64,000 nucleotides of DNA, taken from positions 48,828 to 112,827 of the forward strand of contig BCJX01000006.1 of the NCBI GenBank assembly GCA_001600415.1, written 5' to 3'. Shown here piece by piece: positions 54,393 through 64,000 of the stretch. Within the stretch, counting starts at the first letter, position 1. The number at the start of each line of letters is the position of its first letter. Origin of the DNA: Pascua guehoae. Lineage: Eukaryota > Basidiomycota > Tremellomycetes > Trichosporonales > Trichosporonaceae. The position numbers and the translations under genes are program-made. The notes under the pieces are model-generated. The model saw only the letters and a list, made by a program, of their open reading frames with translations. It was not told where the DNA came from and made no database searches.

Positions 54393-55658
54393 TCATCCAC
54401 AGTAGAAACAAAGGTTGTTCCTACGACGGTACTCACGGACTTCGTCGGTGATATGCTGGACTTGAGGGGTGAATCGCCCTGGCTGCGCTGGCCGACTGAA
54501 TTGGGGATTTCCCCTGGAAAGACGGTTTGTCCCGGAGCTGAGGGAAATTCCCGGCCCTTGCGCATAAGTGCGTTGGACCGTCCTTTCGCTCATCCGTCCT
54601 GGATTGTTGGTGTTTTCACCGTAGCGCTTGACTGTAGTGTTAATGATCTCTACCCTTTCATTCCGCTTGGGCTGGGCCGCCTTGCGTCGGGTAGCATGAT
54701 CACCTCGGTTGTACTCGTGCTGTCGGACATATAGGCGGTTGTCAAGTTCCACTATAATGGAAATGAGTTCCTTCCATGTCCGTGGCTTCTGGAAGTGGGC
54801 TAGCTCATCCTGCAGCTCACTCCTTAGGCCTTCGATGCACAGTGATACCAGTGAGCATTCATTGAAACCCGTGCGACTTCCATAATCATGAAAGTCTTGG
54901 ATGTACTCTGATGCGGTACCTTCCTGGGTCATCGTCTTAATGATCCGCTCTGCTTCTACTTCTTCGTCTTGTACCCCATAGTTCTCCTTGAAGAATTTCA
55001 GGTACTTACTATACTCGTGCAACCAGTCGGGTTGCTCGTCCTCGGGGAGGTTCGCCATAGTCTTGACGTATCGCAGTGGACCTTTCTTGAGGAGACCGTT
55101 CATGTAGGATATCTTCTTGTTGTCGGTGTTGTACCGCTGTGGTTGGGAGTCGAAGACATTCTTACACTGGAAGAGGAAGGTTGACAAGTTGTTGGGGTCC
55201 CCGTTGTAGAAGTCGGGCTGCGGAACCTTGGGTTCTTTCTTGTCATCGTTGCTTGATTTATCCTTAGTTCAGGTGTCGTTGTTGGAATTGTGGATAAGGG
55301 TCTGAACGACAGATCTAAGGCTTTGCTGTGAGTTCAGGACAGCCGCCTGAGTCTGTTGGAGTAGCTGGAATAAGTCCTCAGTAACAGGTAGATCCTCGGT
55401 TGCTTGACNGGACTTNCTGGTGCTGCGATCCTTGTCNGGAGGGGGGNTNTCGACNNAGTCNGCGTTTTCCTCGTCCTCGTCAATGATCGGGGGTGTTTCA
55501 GTTGGGTCGACCTCAGTGGGCTCGAAGTGTTGCTCGGGGTGGTCGCCCTCTGGGTTGTCGATGGTGATCGGTTCGTGAGGAGCGGGTCCCTCGAGGATGT
55601 CGTCATGGTTGTTGCTACCGGATCCGCCAGTAGACTGAGTTGAGCGAGTAGTCGGCAT
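54393..55658 (-). pseudogene. Element D gag
   Basis: ATG 55658 starts a Thr/Pro/Asp-rich N-terminus (with N bases around 55409-55462). TGA at 55269 interrupts, and the same frame then gives the capsid (55187-54500) with CKNVFDSQ, RYVKTM and FKENYGV blocks. The zinc knuckle at 54385-54420 reads CFYCG[TGA]PGHGSADC, so a stop sits inside the knuckle. All breaks are TGA. Confidence 0.82.
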
Positions 55659-55769
55659 TTTGATTTGTTTGATTCCGAGAGTCGATGACGTATGATTTTC
55701 CTAAGATGGGTCGAAACTATGGGAACTTCGGGTATGTTGTTGGATCGTCAGTGGTCGAGAGTAGGCAGG

Positions 55770-55782
55770 AGGCTTTTCACCT
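55770..55782 (-). promoter_or_regulatory. Self-priming primer binding site of D
   Basis: Two bases after the 5' LTR (minus strand) lies AGGTGAAAAGCCT. The LTR holds the same 13 bases on the plus strand at 56025-56037 (and 27788-27800), so the transcript can fold back on itself. A TATA-like ttatatcta at 56066-56074 is about 30 bp upstream of the pairing segment. Confidence 0.85.
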
Positions 55783-55784
55783 TC

Positions 55785-56654
55785 TGTCACAAGCTAGGTC
55801 TTATCAGCCGGATAGAATGCTAGTTGACCTCGTCTTCTATGCTTACCGTCCTAGTCTCGACAAGGTACGTGGGCGTAGGCGTAGAAGATAAGGGTTTCAG
55901 AATAACAAGCTGAGGCTTAAGGCTTGCTAACAGACAAGATCGTGGTACGGTTACTATGGACTTAACCTGGTCACAGGTTAATGGTGATGATGCTTGGGAT
56001 AAGCTATGCATAGTTGGAAAGATGAGGTGAAAAGCCTAACTGACAAGACTACAAGTTACTACGGCTTATATCTATGCTCCCTCCTCGGCGAGCGCCCTTC
56101 TCCTCCGTCCCCGATGCCCGTTCTACCTGTCTTCTTCCATCTTCTATGAGAACCTCCCCGTCTCGATGACCTTCTATGATCGTTTGGTCTTTTCCCCAAG
56201 AAACCGTAAAAATCCCTCAACTGAGGATAATTGGTTCGCGCTCGTGGATGGATGTCCCGCTCGTCGCTACTCATGCTTGTGACCTCTTCCTATGCCGTAG
56301 TTTTCTTGATAATCTTGATATACCGTCAGTCATCCTTCACCATGTACTGCTCGTGGTCCATGTACTGAGCTGTCGTGCTTGAGTAAGCCCGTCGGGCTGC
56401 CTGCTTGGTACCTGGTGTTTTCCGTCCTCGTGACTGTCGTCAAGTGGGAGTTGCGATCGTGATTTGTTGGTGGTTTTTGATAAGATTAGCCTTGATTCGG
56501 GTTACTTAGGATAATTATGTGGCGGCTGATATCAGCATCGCGTGAGCATCACGTGATCTGCACCCCGTGTTTTTTGTCTAAGTAGGGCATGTGAAAACCA
56601 TATGTGCGTGTATGTTGGCGTGTGTCGGGCATGGTATAGGGGCAACTCATGACA
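55785..56654 (-). mobile_element. 5' LTR of element D
   Basis: An 870-bp LTR that drives D on the minus strand. It matches the 3' LTR nearly throughout. The TATA-like box and self-priming segment mark the likely transcript start near 56037. Confidence 0.93.
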
Positions 56655-56659
56655 AAGAC

Positions 56660-57371
56660 TTGATGTTGATGCTTGAGGACTGGAGGGTGCTGATGAACTG
56701 GTGGAAGTTCTTATCGGTGAACTGGATGGTGTCGCATGGGACACAAATGGTGTACTCGGAGCACTCTTGCTGGCCGAGTTACCTGAACTAGACAGGACAG
56801 AATCTATTCCCACAGGAGTCTCAATCCTGCAGCACTGTGCCAGACAGTACGGGGAATAGAAGATGATGGACTGACGGGTCCAATCAACAAAGGGGTTGTG
56901 CTGGAAGAGCCACGGGAGGCCCAAAATAACTGGATAATCGCCCAAGGATGTGATGTCGAAGGAAATTGTTTCCGTATGACCTGGAAGGGTGAGCTGGACA
57001 GGGGCGGTGTGATGTGTGATGGCGCCAGATGCGATAGTGCGACCATCAATAACTTGAATGTCGAGAGGCTTTTCCTTAGGGACTGTAGGGATGGTGGTGC
57101 TGGGAAGGAAAGCCAAGTTGATGAAGTTGTTGGTCGCTCCTGAGTCAACCATTGCGTAGGTGTAGAACTCGGAGTTGTTGTAGACCAACTTGACTGGAAG
57201 ACAGAGATGTCCACAAGGACTTGCTGGAGTTGTAGCCAATAGTGTTGTTGCCGTAATCGAATAGCCAAGGTTTGGAACGATAGCCGAGGGTTGTTCCGAG
57301 GATTGTCCGAGGGGCTGCCCCAGGGAAGGGGACTTGCTTACACCTGGGGGTTTGAGTTTAAAGACTTCCAA
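56660..57371 (-). pseudogene. Element C protease
   Basis: The frame is -1 relative to gag and overlaps its end (57338-57371). It has the motif MVDSGATNNFINL (near 57140) and VILGLPWLFQHNPFVDW (near 56900). The LTR of D interrupts it at 56654; the frame resumes at 27542. A Ser/Thr-rich linker leads up to the break. Confidence 0.87.
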
Positions 57372-58417
57372 GTGTTGTTGGGCCTGGGAGGGTTGGCTAT
57401 AGTCGAGTTCGCCTTGGATTGCTTGGGTCGTACGTTGCAGTTGTTGGCAATGTGTCCAGATTTGCCACAGTAGAGGCAGAGCTTGTTGTCATACCTGTAT
57501 TGGTGTTCCTTTTGCGTAAGAGGCATGAAGCGAGGTTGAACAACATCAATCTCCATTGGTGTGCCACGTGTATCCGGGAACGTAATCGAGGGTGCTGGAC
57601 GAGGAGTAAATGAGTATGTCATGTGATAGTTGTTGCTGTTGTGAGTCCGGGGCTTGAAGGTAGTGCTTGAGGTCTTGGTCGAGGCCGAAGTCGATCCTTT
57701 GCGATACTGGTAGAGGAGGTCATCCCACTTGATGGCATTGTCAACAAGTTCTTCAAAGCCAGAGAAGGCTTGGGGTGTGATAATCTTGTATTTGACATCT
57801 TCTTTGAGTCCATCAAAGAAGGTCTGCCTAAGAGCAGCATCATCCCAACCAAGATAAGCTGCATGGCGCTTGAACTCGGTAGCGTAGTGGGAGCATGAGC
57901 TGGTCTGTCGAAGTGTCTTGATCTTCGCGTGTGAGGTCTCAATGATGTTGCTGTCTCCAAACTGCTTCTTGAACTGCAGTTGGAACAGTGTCCAGTCCTT
58001 CATCCAATCAGGGCAGAGGTCGTAATCCTGTTCGAGGTAGGGTTGAATCCATCAATATGCATCTCCTTTGAGGAGGTTTTGGACAAAGGCAAGCTTTGAG
58101 GCTTCAGACACATACGAGCACTGCTGAACATGAAAGACATTGTTGCACTTCTCAATGAAGGCCTTGGATTCGTCTTTGCGTCCAGTGAAAGCCTTGGGGC
58201 TTGTGATCTTCAGTTCCTTGGCTGAGGTATACTGGTTTGCGGTTGCCAGTGATTCGAGTTGTGCAATCCGTATGTAAAGGTCCTGTACGATATTGTCAGC
58301 TGAGGGAGCTTGCTCCTCAGGAGGGTCCTGCGATGAGTTGCTCAATCCTTCCTGCCCAATGACAAAGAGTTGGATGGGCAGGAGGTACTGGAAGAGGCAG
58401 AGAATGAACATGATCAT
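57338..58417 (-). pseudogene. Element C gag
   Basis: ATG at about 58417 (upstream start uncertain). A TGA at 58052 within GDAY[R]WIQPYL fits CGA. The capsid continues from 58003 with WTLFQLQFKKQFGD and a CCHC knuckle CLYCGKSGHIANNC near 57430-57480. The frame ends with TAA at 57338. Confidence 0.87.
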
Positions 58418-58511
58418 TCTGTCGATTCGATTGGTGTTTCTGGGTTGTCAGCACACAAAGGAGAACTTACTGTGGTTACAATGTATCCAAGTGAAAGCGA
58501 GGACACAAGGG

Positions 58512-58521
58512 AGAAATGGAT
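58512..58521 (-). promoter_or_regulatory. Self-priming primer binding site of C
   Basis: On the minus strand ATCCATTTCT lies two bases past the LTR end. The LTR carries the same 10 bases on the plus strand at 58867-58876 and 15011-15020, so the transcript can pair with itself. A TATA-like tttttatatctt at 58906-58917 is about 31-35 bp upstream of that segment. Confidence 0.75.
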
Positions 58522-58523
58522 AC

Positions 58524-59210
58524 TGTGATAAAAGTGTTGAAACCCTTTTCAAACTTATCACCTGGGCGGGGGGCCTATCTCCTAGACAGAGGACAGGAAG
58601 GTGACAGAGGGGAACTGGAGGAACAAGAGAGGAGGAAGGCCAGGCCGCAGAGCAAGAGGGGTAGCAGTCACGTTAGACGGCTGTGTCTCTGGCTTGCCAC
58701 TTGGATACACAGGGAAGGGAACAGGGAGGAGGGTGCAGGAGGATGTTGAAGGTCCAAGGAGGGTGAGGTCGAGTTGGTCGAGGTGTGCTGGTGTGTGTCA
58801 AGAGAGAGGGGGTCGAGGTGTGTGTGTGTGAGAGACTTGTGAAAGTGGGAAGGTGTGAAGAGTGTGATCCATTTCTGAGGAGGTCTGAGGGCTTCAGACC
58901 CCTCCTTTTTATATCTTATCATTAACTACAGGGAACAAATAAACAAAGACACTTGAATAGTAGGATTGCCAATAGCAATGGCCGGATTGGCAATCCTCGA
59001 CGTTTGTCTCGACGTTTCTGTCGACGTATTGGTCATCGTATTGGTCATTCGACGTTTCTGGCAATGAGGAGCTTGACGTTTCTGGCGATGAGGCTTAGTC
59101 AGCAATGACATCATTCGACGAGGAGCTCGACGTTTCTGGCGGCAAGGAGCTCGACGTTTCTGGCGACGAAGCTTTGTCAGCAATGATCATGTCATGTCTG
59201 GTTCATGACA
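58524..59210 (-). mobile_element. 5' LTR of element C
   Basis: 687 bp with TGTGATAAAAG and TTCATGACA ends in plus orientation. The extra 78 bp relative to the 3' LTR is an expanded 'gacgtttctggcg' repeat at about 59080-59180. A GT microsatellite near 58820 also differs. Confidence 0.9.
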
Positions 59211-59215
59211 GATGG

Positions 59216-59302
59216 GCAGGTCAGTGTCTCAGAGTAGATTAAACTTGGGGGACCCTGTGACAGAAGATCAGCAAAGCTCTTACTCCCCGGGTCTTACTTC
59301 CC
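59216..59302 (+). mobile_element. End of F 5' LTR, primer site and leader
   Basis: The last 47 bp of the F LTR end CTGTGACA at 59262. agatcagcaaagc (59265-59277) is the exact 13-nt reverse complement of gctttgctgatct in the other half of the LTR (14508-14520), so F is self-priming. The gag ATG follows at 59303. Confidence 0.75.
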
Positions 59303-60574
59303 ATGCCGCCACGTTCAACGGGTAGGGGAAGGTCGATCATGACACCATCTGGCGGTGGCGTGGCAAACCCTACCGAGGGTTCCCAAGGCTCTGGCGCCAC
59401 GGGCGTTGGAGATCAAGAAAACACCAGAGGAGAGCCCAGTACCGCAGGTACTGGACCTCAGGGCAAGGCCATACCGATTACGGCAGAAGCCACTCAGCCA
59501 CCGGCGGCAGCAAACCCGGACTTTGCCGCAATCCTGGGACAGCTGGCGGCAATGCAAGCCCAGTTAGCCAGCCTACTGGCGCAAGCTCGAGAGCCGACAC
59601 CGGCTCCTCAAGAAACGTCGGGAGCACGCGACGCAAAACTGCTCCAGGTCGAGAAATTTAATAGCGACCCCGACAAACTCATCGACTGGGTGGTTTCCCT
59701 GGACATCCACTTTGCTGCCCAACCTCGCACCTTCCACAGTGAAGAAGTGAAGGTGGGGTATGCTTATAGCACCCTATTGGGTACGCCCAAGAGCCGGGCA
59801 TCACGGGCCTCCTTCAAACCAGAGGCAGAGAGGCCAGACTGGCTTCGATCCTGGTCCGCGTTCAAACAATACCTCTACGAGCAACACGGCATCAAAAACG
59901 AAGAGTCTCTTGCGGAGGAGAAAATTCGCGAAATCACTCAGAAGACCACCGCGATCGAGTACTTCTCGGAGTTCGAACGATGGGCGGGCGTACTGCGGGA
60001 CGCAGACTGGGGCGAGGGGGCACTGGTGTCCTGTGCGTTCGGCGGACTACCACCTGAACTGAAGGACATAATCTTGAGAGAACACCCATTTCCCACGACG
60101 GTTCGAGCCCTTAATGCTTTGGCGGTCAAGCATGATGAGCTCCTGGCAAAATGGGTGAGGGAGAAGGTCAAGGGGGAGGATCGTGCCCTCCGAAACCAGT
60201 ACTACCTGGAGGCAGCAGAGGACTTCCGGAAGCGGAAGGCTGACGACCACCCCGTCGGGCAGAACAAGATACCGAAGTTCTCCATGGACTCGACCCCCGA
60301 ACGAGGATCTTCGGGGCCATCCTCAACACACTCCTCGAGCCGGCCAGGATGTCCGTTCACAAGCAATCCGTCTCCCTTCGCAGCGGCAAGGGATGAGGTG
60401 AGACAGATACGTCTCCAAAAGAGACTCTGTTTCAAGTGTGGAAAGGCTGGGTACATCGGGAAAGATTGCAGGGGTGACTTGAACCCCTCCATCTCCCTGA
60501 CGATTGCCTGCATCTCCTCTCGCGACAGGCCAGAGATGTTGTGGCCCCAAGTTCCGGGGCGGGAAAAGTTCTAG
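59303..60574 (+). pseudogene. Element F gag
   Basis: 423-codon frame. It has an Ala/Gln-rich N-terminus with a short helical LAAMQAQLASLLAQ stretch, then a capsid region (LLQVEKFNSDPDKLIDWV ... ERPDWLRSWSAF). The zinc knuckle CFKCGKAGYIGKDC (about 60430-60471) has Tyr for the metal-binding His (tac at 60452), which a single CAC to TAC change would explain. Closely related in style to D gag. Confidence 0.82.
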
Positions 60575-61556
60575 CTCCAACCCCATCGGGCCAGGTTGGA
60601 GGAGAATGATCTGGGCCACAGCCCATAATGCCCGATGCATCCCCGTCTCCACCCTCCCTGACGGGATGTTCTCTTCTTCATGCTCGTTCATTTTGCTTTG
60701 TTTCCTTCAAAAATCTGCCATCGTTAAGGCAGACTTCCTTGGCCAGTTGGTGTCAATTTTGTTCGACACAGGAGCTCGGGGGCAATTCGTTTCCTCCGAA
60801 CTAGTCAATCGACTGGGTTTAAAAACCACAAAATATGAAATCCCCCAAATGGTCACTATGTTTGATGGGACGGAATCGATCTTGGGGAGAATCTCTGACC
60901 ACCTCAGTGGGGAGGTTTTCTTCTTGGGAAACTGTTTTCCAGTCCACCTGGACGTCACCGTTATCCATGACATGGACATGGTACTCGGGCTGGACTGGAT
61001 GGAACAAAACAAGGTCGTGATCGATGCTGGGTCACGAACGGTCACCCTCCCCATTGGGGAACAGGTGGCCATAATGAAAGCAGTACCAGGTGACTCTCTC
61101 CGACTATGCAGATCAGCAGAAAAGGGAGAGCCTTGGGACCATTACGACAAGTCCTCAGTCCCAGTGAGGATGGGACTTGGTACGATGATGGAAGAGAGCA
61201 CCCACACGAAGGAAGATGCCGAGATTCTGGCCATCCTACCCGAGTACCTGCACGATTTCATCGACGTTTTCTGGGAGTCTGTCGGCAAGGGGACGCTACC
61301 TCCGCAACGACAATACGACGTACGCATCGTCCTACAGCCCGACACCTGGCTCATTGTCCCTCCCATCTACCAAGTCTCGGTTAAAGAGATGGAGGTGCTT
61401 AAGGAGTACACCTCAGCGGAGCTCAAGGCGGGGAGGATTCGACCAAGCAAGAGCTCTTATGGCTCTCCTACCTTCTCCATCAGAAAGAAGGATGGGCAAC
61501 TTCGAATGGTGGTCAATTACCGACTGGTGAACCGTCACACGATCAGAGACTGGTTT
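60504..61556 (+). pseudogene. Element F protease and RT start
   Basis: Overlaps the gag end in a +1 (or -2) frame, unlike the -1 seen elsewhere, so a small indel probably altered it. Protease has LFDTGARGQFVS (near 60755) and VLGLDWMEQNKV (near 60980). RT starts normally (YGSPTFSIRKKDGQLRMVVNYR) but breaks off at about 61550 and jumps to FLGFIVCAQGIKAD. Roughly 400 bp encoding the RT core, including the MPFG and xxDD boxes, is missing. Confidence 0.82.
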
Positions 61557-62539
61557 CTTGGGATTCATCGTATGTGCCCAAGGAATCAAGGCAGACCCGG
61601 AGAAGATCCAGGGCTTCATGACCTACCCTCCTCCCACAACAGTGACTGAGGTTCGACAGGTACTGGGTGCTTTCGGATACTATCGCTGCTTCATCAAGGG
61701 ATACTCGATCATTGTTGCACCCCTCCATCGGTTGACTCGATTGGACGTTGAGTTTGTTTGGGACGACACCTGCCTACAAGCGTTTATCACCATTCGAGAC
61801 AAGCTGTGTACCACTCCAATCCTGGTTCACTTTTTCCCCAACCACCAAACAATCCTCGAAACGGATGCATCTCACCACAGATATGGGATCGTCATCAGTC
61901 AACTGGACCCCGCTGAGAACCGACTGCATCCGGTTGCATTCAACTCGGGCCGGTTTCAAGGGGCGGAGGTACGCTACCACATGTACGAAAAGGAGTTTCT
62001 TGCCATCATTAAGGCTATCAAGAAATATCAGTACATGCTACAGGGGGGTCCGCTACCAGTGAAAATCTTCACCGACCACCAGAACTTGGTCTACCTCACC
62101 AAGGCGCAACAGTCAACACAGTCCATGGGTCATCTTCCTCGAGTCGATCAACTACGAGATCTACTACAAACCAGGAAACTCGAACGTGGTGGCTGACGCG
62201 CTCTCTCGCCGAAGCGACCTGGACACCGGTGGGGAACAGGTGGAAGTGCAGCCAGTCCTGAAGGAGTTCAAGGTGGAGACGGACCAACGCTTGCTGGAAG
62301 CCTTCGAAGGACGCTCAGAGCTTGAGGACAAAAACAGAAATTTCAATTCGACGGAATTTGAGCTCGAATTAAAAAGGGTGGTCGCCTCGGTCACTCCTGG
62401 AGCGTCGTTCCCAACCGAAATATCACTGCTCTTGGTCATCCAGGGTCTGGATGAGGACAACCTTTGTGCCTGTCTGAAGTGGGAGATGATGGCAGTACAG
62501 TGCTACCGCTGTACTCATGCTCTGTGCACTGGAAGATGA
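61557..62539 (+). pseudogene. Element F RT end and RNase H
   Basis: Begins with the RT thumb region (FMTYPPPTTVTEVRQVLGAFGYYR). RNase H follows with LETDASHHRYGIVISQ and the DHQNLVYL block. A frameshift near 62115-62190 leads to VADALSRRSDL. Another break at 62539 precedes integrase. Confidence 0.82.
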
Positions 62540-63738
62540 CTGAATCCCGAGTCGTACCTACATTGGAGACGCAAAGCTGAGACCCAAGTTCCTCAGGCAG
62601 TGGTCTGGACCAAGGATGGGTTGTTGTTGGTGGAGGGCCGCCTGCTTGTACCTGACACAGGTACCCTATGGTTGGACATCCTACGAATGCACCATGACGC
62701 AGTCTTCAGTGGTCATCCAGGGGTCCAAGGGACCATGGATTTGGTATCCTGCTTGTACTTTTGGGCTGGAATGGGGACGTATGTTGAGAGTTACATCAAG
62801 GGTTGCGACATCTGCTTGAAGACCAAACCGCGACGACGACCCAAGTATGGGACCCTGTGAAGTTTACCGGTACCCTCACGACCGTTCCAACATATCTCTA
62901 TGGATTTCATCAGACCGCTCCCCTTATCGAACGGTTTTACGTCCATTTGGGTAATCGTCGACTGACTCACCAAATTCGCTATCTTTGTGCCAGTCCTCAC
63001 CACCACGACAGCCGAACAGCTTGCGAGTCTTTTTATCTACCATGTCGTCAGCCGTCATGGTCTTCCCAACTCGATTGTATCCGACAGAGACCCCAACTTC
63101 ATCTCAAAGATATGGAGAGCAGTCATGGCTTTTCTCGGCATGGCGTTGGCACTCTTGACCGGGTACCACCCACAAACCGACAGGCAAACTGAATGGGTCA
63201 ACCAAATCTTGGAGCAATACCTTCGTTGTTACATCACATATCTACAGAACGATTGGCACGACTACCTCGGGACTGCCATGTTCGCATATAACAACCAGGT
63301 TAAGACCTCGACCAACACTTCACCCTTTTTCGCCCTCTATGGTTTCCTCCCAAAGGGGCCCTTGGGTATCGTGGACTCTGAGTCGACACCAACCATTGTC
63401 AAGGACATGAGGGACGTTCACGAGTTCTGCGCCCAGAACATCACTCGAGCGAACATTTGGTACGCCAAGTACTACGACCTCAAGCACACTCCAGCACCCC
63501 GCTTGACAACCGAAAATGAAGTTTTACTTGATTTGGAAAACATTAAGACAGCCCGAGCCAGCACCAAGCTCGACCTCCTGGTGAACGGGCCGTATCGAAT
63601 CATGGAGGTTATTGGAAATGACTCCTACCGACTGGATTTGGGGAAGCTCGCTATTCATGATGTGTTTCACATCTCTGTCCTGACTCCCTTTGAACGTCCC
63701 ACGATCGCCGGCCAAGAAGTACACCCCCCAGGACACGT
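62540..63738 (+). pseudogene. Element F integrase, interrupted
   Basis: The zinc-binding part (FSGHPGVQGTMDL ... CDICLKTKP) is at 62600-62860, then a frameshift. The core resumes at 62987 with SDRDPNFI and TDRQTEWVNQ: the usual DRG and DGQ are altered to DRD and DRQ. The C-terminal region (HDVFHISVLTPF) is cut by an E-family LTR at 63739, before any chromodomain. Confidence 0.82.
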
Positions 63739-64000
63739 TGTGGGAGTTTTGCCTCGCCCACGAGTGTAGGACCTTGCTCTGTCAGTTACTCACTGCCGCT
63801 GCCCTCTGGGCCGGGTCTCGCTCTCCATCCTGTTCAAGTCTCTGTCCTTCCATCCTAGAATCTCGGTCCACTGTCGGTCTGGGTCTCGATCCGTCGCTGG
63901 CTCGAGTCTCGGTCCGCTGCTGGCTCGAGTCTCGGTCCACTGCTGGCTCGAGTCTCGGTCCGCCTCTGGCTCGAGTCTCGGTCCGCGACTGGCTCGAGTC
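63739..64000 (-). mobile_element. E-family LTR, runs off the window
   Basis: Starts TGTGGGAGTTTTGCC like the E LTRs and includes the 23-bp ctggctcgagtctcggtccg minisatellite up to the last base. Whether it is a solo LTR or the edge of a second full E element cannot be seen. Confidence 0.85.

Larger units (their letters stand above)
27548..56654 (-). mobile_element. Ty3/gypsy element D with antisense cargo
   Basis: Minus-strand element flanked by TSD AAGAC (27543-27547 and 56655-56659), inserted in the protease-RT linker of C. It spans 29,107 bp, of which 19.35 kb is the nested E, so D itself is about 9.75 kb. Order on the minus strand: LTR, gag, protease, RT, integrase/chromodomain, an oppositely oriented intron-containing gene, polypurine tract, LTR. 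The two LTRs are almost identical, so the insertion is recent compared with A. Confidence 0.92.
14668..59210 (-). mobile_element. Ty3/gypsy element C, full length with insertions
   Basis: Minus-strand chromoviral element flanked by TSD GATGG (14663-14667 and 59211-59215). Its own sequence is about 6.6 kb; the rest is nested B (16155-24925) and D (27548-56654). Removing both inserts restores the order LTR-gag-protease-RT-RNase H-integrase-chromodomain-LTR in consistent frames. Damage seen: TGA at 58052 (gag), TGA at 26811 (RT) and a frameshift near 25495. Confidence 0.92.

Noticed and set aside
27548..56654. A 29-kb unit with cargo, possibly a Starship-type giant transposon
   Set aside because: Its ends are LTRs with TG/CA, it has a polypurine tract, primer site, gag-pol and a 5-bp duplication. 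No tyrosine recombinase is present. The size is due to the nested E.
5392..58054. Frequent in-frame TGA as a sign of recoding (selenocysteine or an altered code)
   Set aside because: TGA also ends genes normally here (D cargo gene, B gag). The sites fit CGA to TGA, and no recoding element is apparent.

Overview
This 64 kb window is a nested stack of LTR retrotransposons, almost all Ty3/gypsy. I recognise no ordinary host gene, tRNA, rRNA or CRISPR array. The chromodomain gag-pol elements, the short GT-AG introns (44-80 bp) and the pyrimidine-rich core promoters suggest a filamentous basidiomycete (Agaricomycetes; a Rhizoctonia-like fungus is my guess only). Scattered N bases show assembly ambiguity between repeat copies.

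Layout, outermost to innermost. The left flank (1-3617) holds a CpG-depleted fossil gag/protease copy with a nested solo LTR, a 69-bp tandem repeat, and a broken LTR. Into that LTR went element A (from 3618). G inserted into the tail of A (from 9644), F into the pol region of G (from 14304), and C into the 5' LTR of F (14668-59210, TSD GATGG, minus strand). Two elements then entered C: B (16155-24925, plus, TSD GTACT) and D (27548-56654, minus, TSD AAGAC). E (29080-48428, minus, TSD ACGC or AACGC) entered D, and a B-family LTR now solo (46696-47176, TSD CTTTC) entered E. F resumes at 59216, and a second E-family LTR cuts its integrase end at 63739.

A, B, C, D, F and G look like Tf1/sushi-type chromoviral elements. 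In each, the 10-13 nt just after the 5' LTR are complementary to a segment inside the LTR that lies about 30-37 bp downstream of a TATA-like box, as expected for self-priming. E differs: it has a long gag, a YVDD reverse transcriptase, no visible chromodomain and a tRNA-type primer site.

The most unusual content is cargo. D and E each carry intron-containing genes on the strand opposite to gag-pol, between pol and the 3' LTR. D has one (28887-49873, split by E). E has two (31765-33399 and 34228-36760) plus one sense ORF (36998-37798). All three antisense products contain a related cysteine cluster built on C-x6/7-C-x10-C-x2-C, and one fits the fungal Zn2Cys6 spacing completely. E landed inside the cargo gene of D.

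Most gag-pol genes are damaged. By my count 14 of 17 in-frame stops are TGA and can be explained as CGA to TGA, and the B LTR pair differs at CpG sites in the stretch I compared. This points to methylation-linked decay or a RIP-like process.
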